17,247 nucleotides of DNA from Ruminococcus sp. (GTDB lineage: Bacteria > Bacillota > Clostridia > Oscillospirales > Acutalibacteraceae), in contig DPHV01000022.1 of the NCBI GenBank assembly GCA_003521625.1, positions 90,048-107,294 of the forward strand. The letters are read 5' to 3'. Below are positions 14,295 through 17,247 of the stretch, one piece after another; position 1 is the first letter of the stretch, and every line of letters begins with the position of its first letter. The position numbers and the translations under genes were made by a program. The notes beneath the pieces were generated by a model. The model searched no databases. It worked only from the letters and a program-made list of their open reading frames with translations, and was not told where the DNA came from.

Positions 14295-14391
14295 TATGAC
14301 GAACACAGTTCGCCGCTACAATAATAATTTACGTGTCGAGGTACACGACCGTAATTGTTAATTGTACTAAATAAAAAGTTATGGGGTAAAA

Positions 14392-14820
14392 ATGATTATA
14401 CGAGAAATGACAATTGAGGATTATGACGAGGTTTACGCAATGTGGCAGACCACCTCAAAGCGTGCGCTGTCAAAGGCTGACGAAAGAGGTCAGATGGAGC
14501 GTTATCTCAGTCACAACAAGGGTATGAGTCAGGTAGCCGTAATCGACGGAAAAATCGTTGGAACTGTGCTTGCAGGTCACGACGGCAGACGTGGCTTTAT
14601 CCACCATATGGCGGTGCTTCCCGAGTACAGGCGCAAAAGAATCGGACATTCCCTTGCCGAAAAGGCTATTGAGATGATAAGGTCAGAGGGAATCGATAAA
14701 ACGCATATTTTCTGCTATCAGAACAACGAAACAGGTCAGAGCTTCTGGCGTGACTTCGGCTTTGCAAAGCGTGAGGACGTATTTGTATACTCATTTGACA
14801 ATGATAAAATAGGGGAATGA
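14392..14820 (+). CDS. GNAT family N-acetyltransferase
   Basis: A 142-residue acetyl-CoA-dependent acetyltransferase. Motif A is AVLPEYRRKRIGHSLAEKAI (74-93), with the acetyl-CoA pyrophosphate loop R-R-K-R-I-G; motif B is QNNETGQSFWRDFGF (110-124), with the N...FW..FGF pattern of GNAT enzymes. The substrate cannot be read from sequence. Its place between argB and argD in an otherwise dedicated operon allows an N-acetylglutamate synthase role (short GNAT-type synthases exist), but ArgJ already covers that step and the protein could equally be an unrelated passenger. ATG 14392 follows TGGGG (14382-14386), a modest ribosome site just outside the MITE-like repeat. Confidence 0.85.
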   Translation: MIIREMTIEDYDEVYAMWQTTSKRALSKADERGQMERYLSHNKGMSQVAVIDGKIVGTVLAGHDGRRGFIHHMAVLPEYRRKRIGHSLAEKAIEMIRSEGIDKTHIFCYQNNETGQSFWRDFGFAKREDVFVYSFDNDKIGE

Positions 14821-14839
14821 TATTTTTATTACGCCTTTT

Positions 14840-14867
14840 CGTAGGGGATGGCTTCCCAGACATCTCG
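14840..14867. repeat. Solo copy of the 28-bp nested repeat arm
   Basis: Starting CGTAGGGGATGGCTTCC, it matches the arm at 14238-14265 at 22 of 28 positions. It lies between the GNAT gene and argD, upstream of the argD ribosome site. Confidence 0.6.
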
Positions 14868-14894
14868 TAAAATCACACAGAAGGACTGATATTT

Positions 14895-16067
14895 TTGAAT
14901 ACAAAGGAAAAAGATTTAAAATACATAATGCATACCTACGGCAGGTACGACGTTGCCCTCAAAAGCGGCAAGGGCGCAGTTGCCTATGACGAAAACGGCA
15001 AAAAATACATTGACGTTTCCTCGGGTATCGGCGTAAACAGCCTTGGCTACTGCAACGACGGCTGGGTTGAGGCTGTAACAAAACAGGCAGGCACAATTCA
15101 GCATATGTCAAACTACTTTTACAGCGAACAAGCAAGCAACCTTGCCGAAAAGCTCTGCAACCTCACGGGACTTTCAAAGGTCTGCTTCGGCAACAGCGGC
15201 GCAGAGGCTAACGAGTGCGCAATCAAAATCGCACGTAAATACAGCTTTGACAAATACGGTGAGGGCAGAAACGGGATTATAACGTTGAAAAATTCCTTTC
15301 ACGGCAGAACGGTTACAACGCTTTCCGCAACAGGACAGGACGTTTTCCACAACTACTTTTTTCCGTTCACCGAGGGCTTTTCGTACGTTGAAGCAGGCGA
15401 CATAAACGCTCTTAAAAACGCCGTAAACAAGAACACCTGCGCAGTTATGCTCGAGCTTATTCAGGGCGAGGGCGGCGTGAATATCCTTGATAAAGACTAC
15501 GTTCAGTCGCTTGTAAAATACTGCAACGAAAACGATATCCTCGTAATCGTTGACGAGGTTCAGACAGGCGTTGGCAGAACAGGCAAGCTGTTCGCCTTTG
15601 AAAATTACGAAATTCTGCCCGACCTTGTGACCGTTGCAAAGGGACTTGGCGGAGGACTTCCGATTGGCCTTTGTATGTGCGGCGAAAAGCTAAAGGACGT
15701 TATGTCGCCCTCAACTCACGGCACAACCTTCGGCGCAAACCCTGTTGTGTGTGCAGGCGCAAATTACGTGCTCGACACGATAACCTCCGACGGTTTTCTT
15801 GACGAGGTGAACAAAAAGGGTGTATACATTGAAGAAAAGGTTTCAAAGTTTGAAAACGTCAAAAATGTCCGCAGAATGGGGCTTATGATAGGAATTGAGC
15901 TTGAAAGCGGCAACGCCCACGATATAGCCGTAAAGTGCGTTGAAAACGGACTGCTCATCATCACCGCAAAGGATTTATTAAGAATGTTGCCTCCTCTTGT
16001 TATAACTTATGACGAAATTGACGAGGCACTTAAAATACTGGAAAATACACTAAAGGAGAATGATTGA
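14895..16067 (+). CDS. argD: Acetylornithine aminotransferase
   Basis: A PLP-dependent class III aminotransferase that converts N-acetylglutamate semialdehyde and glutamate to N-acetylornithine and 2-oxoglutarate. 390 residues. The PLP lysine is K249 in VTVAKGLGGGLPIG, with D220 in VDEVQTGVGRTG and the NSGAEANECA phosphate-binding loop at about 100-109. The start is TTG at 14895, supported by AAGGA (14881-14885) and by the natural N-terminus NTKEKDLKYIMHTYGRYDV; the next in-frame Met is residue 12 and has no ribosome site. argF follows one base after the stop, so the two are translationally coupled. Confidence 0.95.
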   Translation: MNTKEKDLKYIMHTYGRYDVALKSGKGAVAYDENGKKYIDVSSGIGVNSLGYCNDGWVEAVTKQAGTIQHMSNYFYSEQASNLAEKLCNLTGLSKVCFGNSGAEANECAIKIARKYSFDKYGEGRNGIITLKNSFHGRTVTTLSATGQDVFHNYFFPFTEGFSYVEAGDINALKNAVNKNTCAVMLELIQGEGGVNILDKDYVQSLVKYCNENDILVIVDEVQTGVGRTGKLFAFENYEILPDLVTVAKGLGGGLPIGLCMCGEKLKDVMSPSTHGTTFGANPVVCAGANYVLDTITSDGFLDEVNKKGVYIEEKVSKFENVKNVRRMGLMIGIELESGNAHDIAVKCVENGLLIITAKDLLRMLPPLVITYDEIDEALKILENTLKEND

Positions 16068-16068
16068 A

Positions 16069-16995
16069 ATGAAGCATTTACTTAAACTTGAGGATTGGTC
16101 AACAGAAGAAATCATCAACACACTGAACCTTGCCGACCAGCTCAAATACGAGCAGAAGCACGGCATTGAGCATAAATACTTAAAGGGCAAAACGCTCGGT
16201 ATGATTTTTGAGAAGTCGAGCACACGTACACGTGTTTCGTTCGAGGTCGGTATGACGCAGCTCGGCGGTTATCCGCTGTTCCTCTCGTCAAACGATTTAC
16301 AGATTGGCAGAGGTGAGCCTGTTGAGGATACCGCAAGAGTACTTTCACGTTTCCTCGACGGAATTATGATTCGTACCTTTGAGCAGAGCGAGGTTGAGGC
16401 TCTTGCAGAGTACGGCTCAATCCCGATTATCAACGGTCTTACCGACTACTGCCACCCCTGTCAGGTGCTTGCCGACCTTATGACAATCCGTGAGTTCAAG
16501 GGCAAGCTCGAGGGACTCAAGATGTGCTTTATCGGCGACGGCAACAATATGATGAATTCGCTTATCGTAGGCGCATTAAGTACGGGAATGAGCTTTTCAG
16601 CTGCTTGCCCCGAGGGCTATATGCCGCCCGAGCATATCATTGAGTTCGGCAAAAAGTACGGCAAGGATAAGTTTGAAATCGTTACCGACCCGCTTGAAGC
16701 CGCAAAGAACGCTGACGTTGTTTACACAGACGTGTGGGCGTCAATGGGACAGGAAGAGGAGAAGAAAATCCGTGAAGCCGCATTTGCAGGCTATCAGGTC
16801 AACAAGGAGCTTATGGCTGTCACAAATGACGAGTGTATGGTGCTCCATTGTCTGCCTGCTCACCGTGGCGAGGAAATCACAGCAGATGTGTTTGAAGAGC
16901 ACGCAAACGAGATTTTCGGAGAGGCTGAAAACAGACTCCACGCACAAAAGGCAGTTCTTGTTGAATGTATGGCTGACGAAAAGCCCGAGCACTGA
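16069..16995 (+). CDS. argF: Ornithine carbamoyltransferase
   Basis: Makes citrulline from ornithine and carbamoyl phosphate. 308 residues, starting MKHLLKLEDW as in relatives. ATG 16069 is preferred to ATG 16060, which is only one base from AGGAG (16054-16058). The carbamoyl-phosphate loop is STRTR at 51-55, HPCQ at 129-132 contacts carbamoyl phosphate, the ornithine SMG loop is DVWASMGQE at 221-229, and HCLP is at 260-263 with the reactive cysteine C261. It is the last arg gene; the operon ends here with a hairpin at 17013. Carbamoyl-phosphate synthetase genes are not in the window. Confidence 0.97.
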   Translation: MKHLLKLEDWSTEEIINTLNLADQLKYEQKHGIEHKYLKGKTLGMIFEKSSTRTRVSFEVGMTQLGGYPLFLSSNDLQIGRGEPVEDTARVLSRFLDGIMIRTFEQSEVEALAEYGSIPIINGLTDYCHPCQVLADLMTIREFKGKLEGLKMCFIGDGNNMMNSLIVGALSTGMSFSAACPEGYMPPEHIIEFGKKYGKDKFEIVTDPLEAAKNADVVYTDVWASMGQEEEKKIREAAFAGYQVNKELMAVTNDECMVLHCLPAHRGEEITADVFEEHANEIFGEAENRLHAQKAVLVECMADEKPEH

Positions 16996-17012
16996 TTTTT
17001 GAATTTTTAAAT

Positions 17013-17037
17013 AAGGGCGGCTTTCGCAGTCGCCCTT
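17013..17037 (+). terminator. Hairpin after argF, weak terminator
   Basis: AAGGGCG (17013-17019) pairs with CGCCCTT (17031-17037). A-rich rather than T-rich sequence follows, so it is not a clear rho-independent terminator for the plus strand, though its position at the operon's end fits that job. Confidence 0.45.
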
Positions 17038-17066
17038 GAAAAAATTTAAAAAAATTTAAAAAAGTG

Positions 17067-17095
17067 TTGACAAACGTAAAAGTATGTAGTATAAT
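17067..17095 (+). promoter_or_regulatory. Perfect-consensus promoter of the 5S rRNA gene
   Basis: TTGACA (17067-17072), 17 bases, TATAAT (17090-17095): 12/12 consensus. Upstream A tracts (17034-17063) resemble an UP element of strong rRNA promoters. Start expected near 17102. Confidence 0.9.
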
Positions 17096-17128
17096 ATCAA
17101 TTGTTCTTGAGAGATAAGCTCTTAAAAA

Positions 17129-17246
17129 GTTGGTGTTGATGACGCTGAGGGTCCACCTGTTCCCATACCGAACACAGAAGTTAAGCTCAGTGGTGCCGAA
17201 AATACTTGGCTGGTGACGGCCCGGGAAAATAGGGAGATGCCAACAC
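17129..17246 (+). rRNA. rrf: 5S ribosomal RNA
   Basis: The diagnostic segment CCGAACACAGAAGTTAAGC lies in the loop-B/helix-III region, GTTGGTGT (17129-17136) pairs with ATGCCAAC (17237-17244) as helix I, and the length of about 118 fits. A short leader stem (TTGAGAG with CTCTTAA, about 17107-17125) may help processing. The gene has its own strong promoter and no 16S or 23S sequence precedes it here. The window ends at its 3' end, so whether other rRNA or tRNA genes follow is unknown. Confidence 0.95.
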
Positions 17247-17247
17247 A

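Larger units (their letters stand above)
14061..14368. repeat. MITE-like intergenic repeat, copy 3, with different ends (between argB and GNAT gene)
   Basis: The same core as copies 1 and 2 appears (GGTCGCTGCGCTCCGAA at 14097-14113, then TGTTGTACGGAA and TTGATATATCGTTGACG), but the ends are AATTAACAATT (14061-14071, again 14082-14092) against AATTGTTAATT (14353-14363). The right half differs from copies 1 and 2 and holds a nested inverted pair and several hairpins, including CGAAC-ACA-GTTCG and CGTGT...ACACG. No gene within. It occupies almost the whole 329-base gap. Confidence 0.75.

Noticed and set aside
5388..14368. CRISPR array or rRNA-like repeats as explanation of the repeated intergenic blocks
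   Set aside because: The copies are far apart, about 260-310 bp long, have inverted ends and no regular spacers.

Overview
The window reads as chromosomal DNA of a low- to mid-GC gut or rumen Clostridium-class bacterium, most likely Oscillospiraceae/Ruminococcus-like. The pointers are strong AGGAGG ribosome sites, sigma-A promoters, a secreted BspA-type leucine-rich-repeat protein ending in a type I dockerin (a cellulosome-type module), the GGGtGRT/IscU-like gene pair common in Clostridia, and a complete arginine biosynthesis cluster. No species can be named from sequence alone.

Left edge (1-1651), a restriction-modification or defence remnant: three successive copies of the C-terminal end of an EcoRI-family adenine methyltransferase, each joined to the next through the same 11-nt sequence in a +1 frame offset, followed by an overlapping DUF262-HNH endonuclease gene. 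The layout looks like an array of exchangeable methyltransferase tails and is the most unusual structure here.

Middle left (1652-6171): a consensus promoter drives an IscU/NifU-like scaffold gene and a GGGtGRT gene, closed by a terminator. Then come a monocistronic secreted LRR-dockerin protein with its own terminator, a MITE-like repeat, and a leftward flavin reductase gene.

Right (6172-16995), arginine operon: an AT-rich regulatory region with several ArgR-type boxes and a promoter precedes argG, argH, argC, a membrane acyltransferase gene, argJ, argB, a GNAT acetyltransferase gene, argD and argF, all on the plus strand. Together the arg products cover glutamate acetylation and recycling through ornithine, citrulline and argininosuccinate to arginine; only carbamoyl-phosphate synthetase is missing. 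The cluster carries insertions: a compact type I toxin-antitoxin-like module between argH and argC (small hydrophobic peptide, sequestered Shine-Dalgarno, bidirectional terminator, perfect-consensus antisense promoter) and two MITE-like repeats between argJ/argB and argB/GNAT.

Right edge: a hairpin, a perfect TTGACA-N17-TATAAT promoter with A-rich upstream sequence, and a 5S rRNA gene that fills the window to its end.
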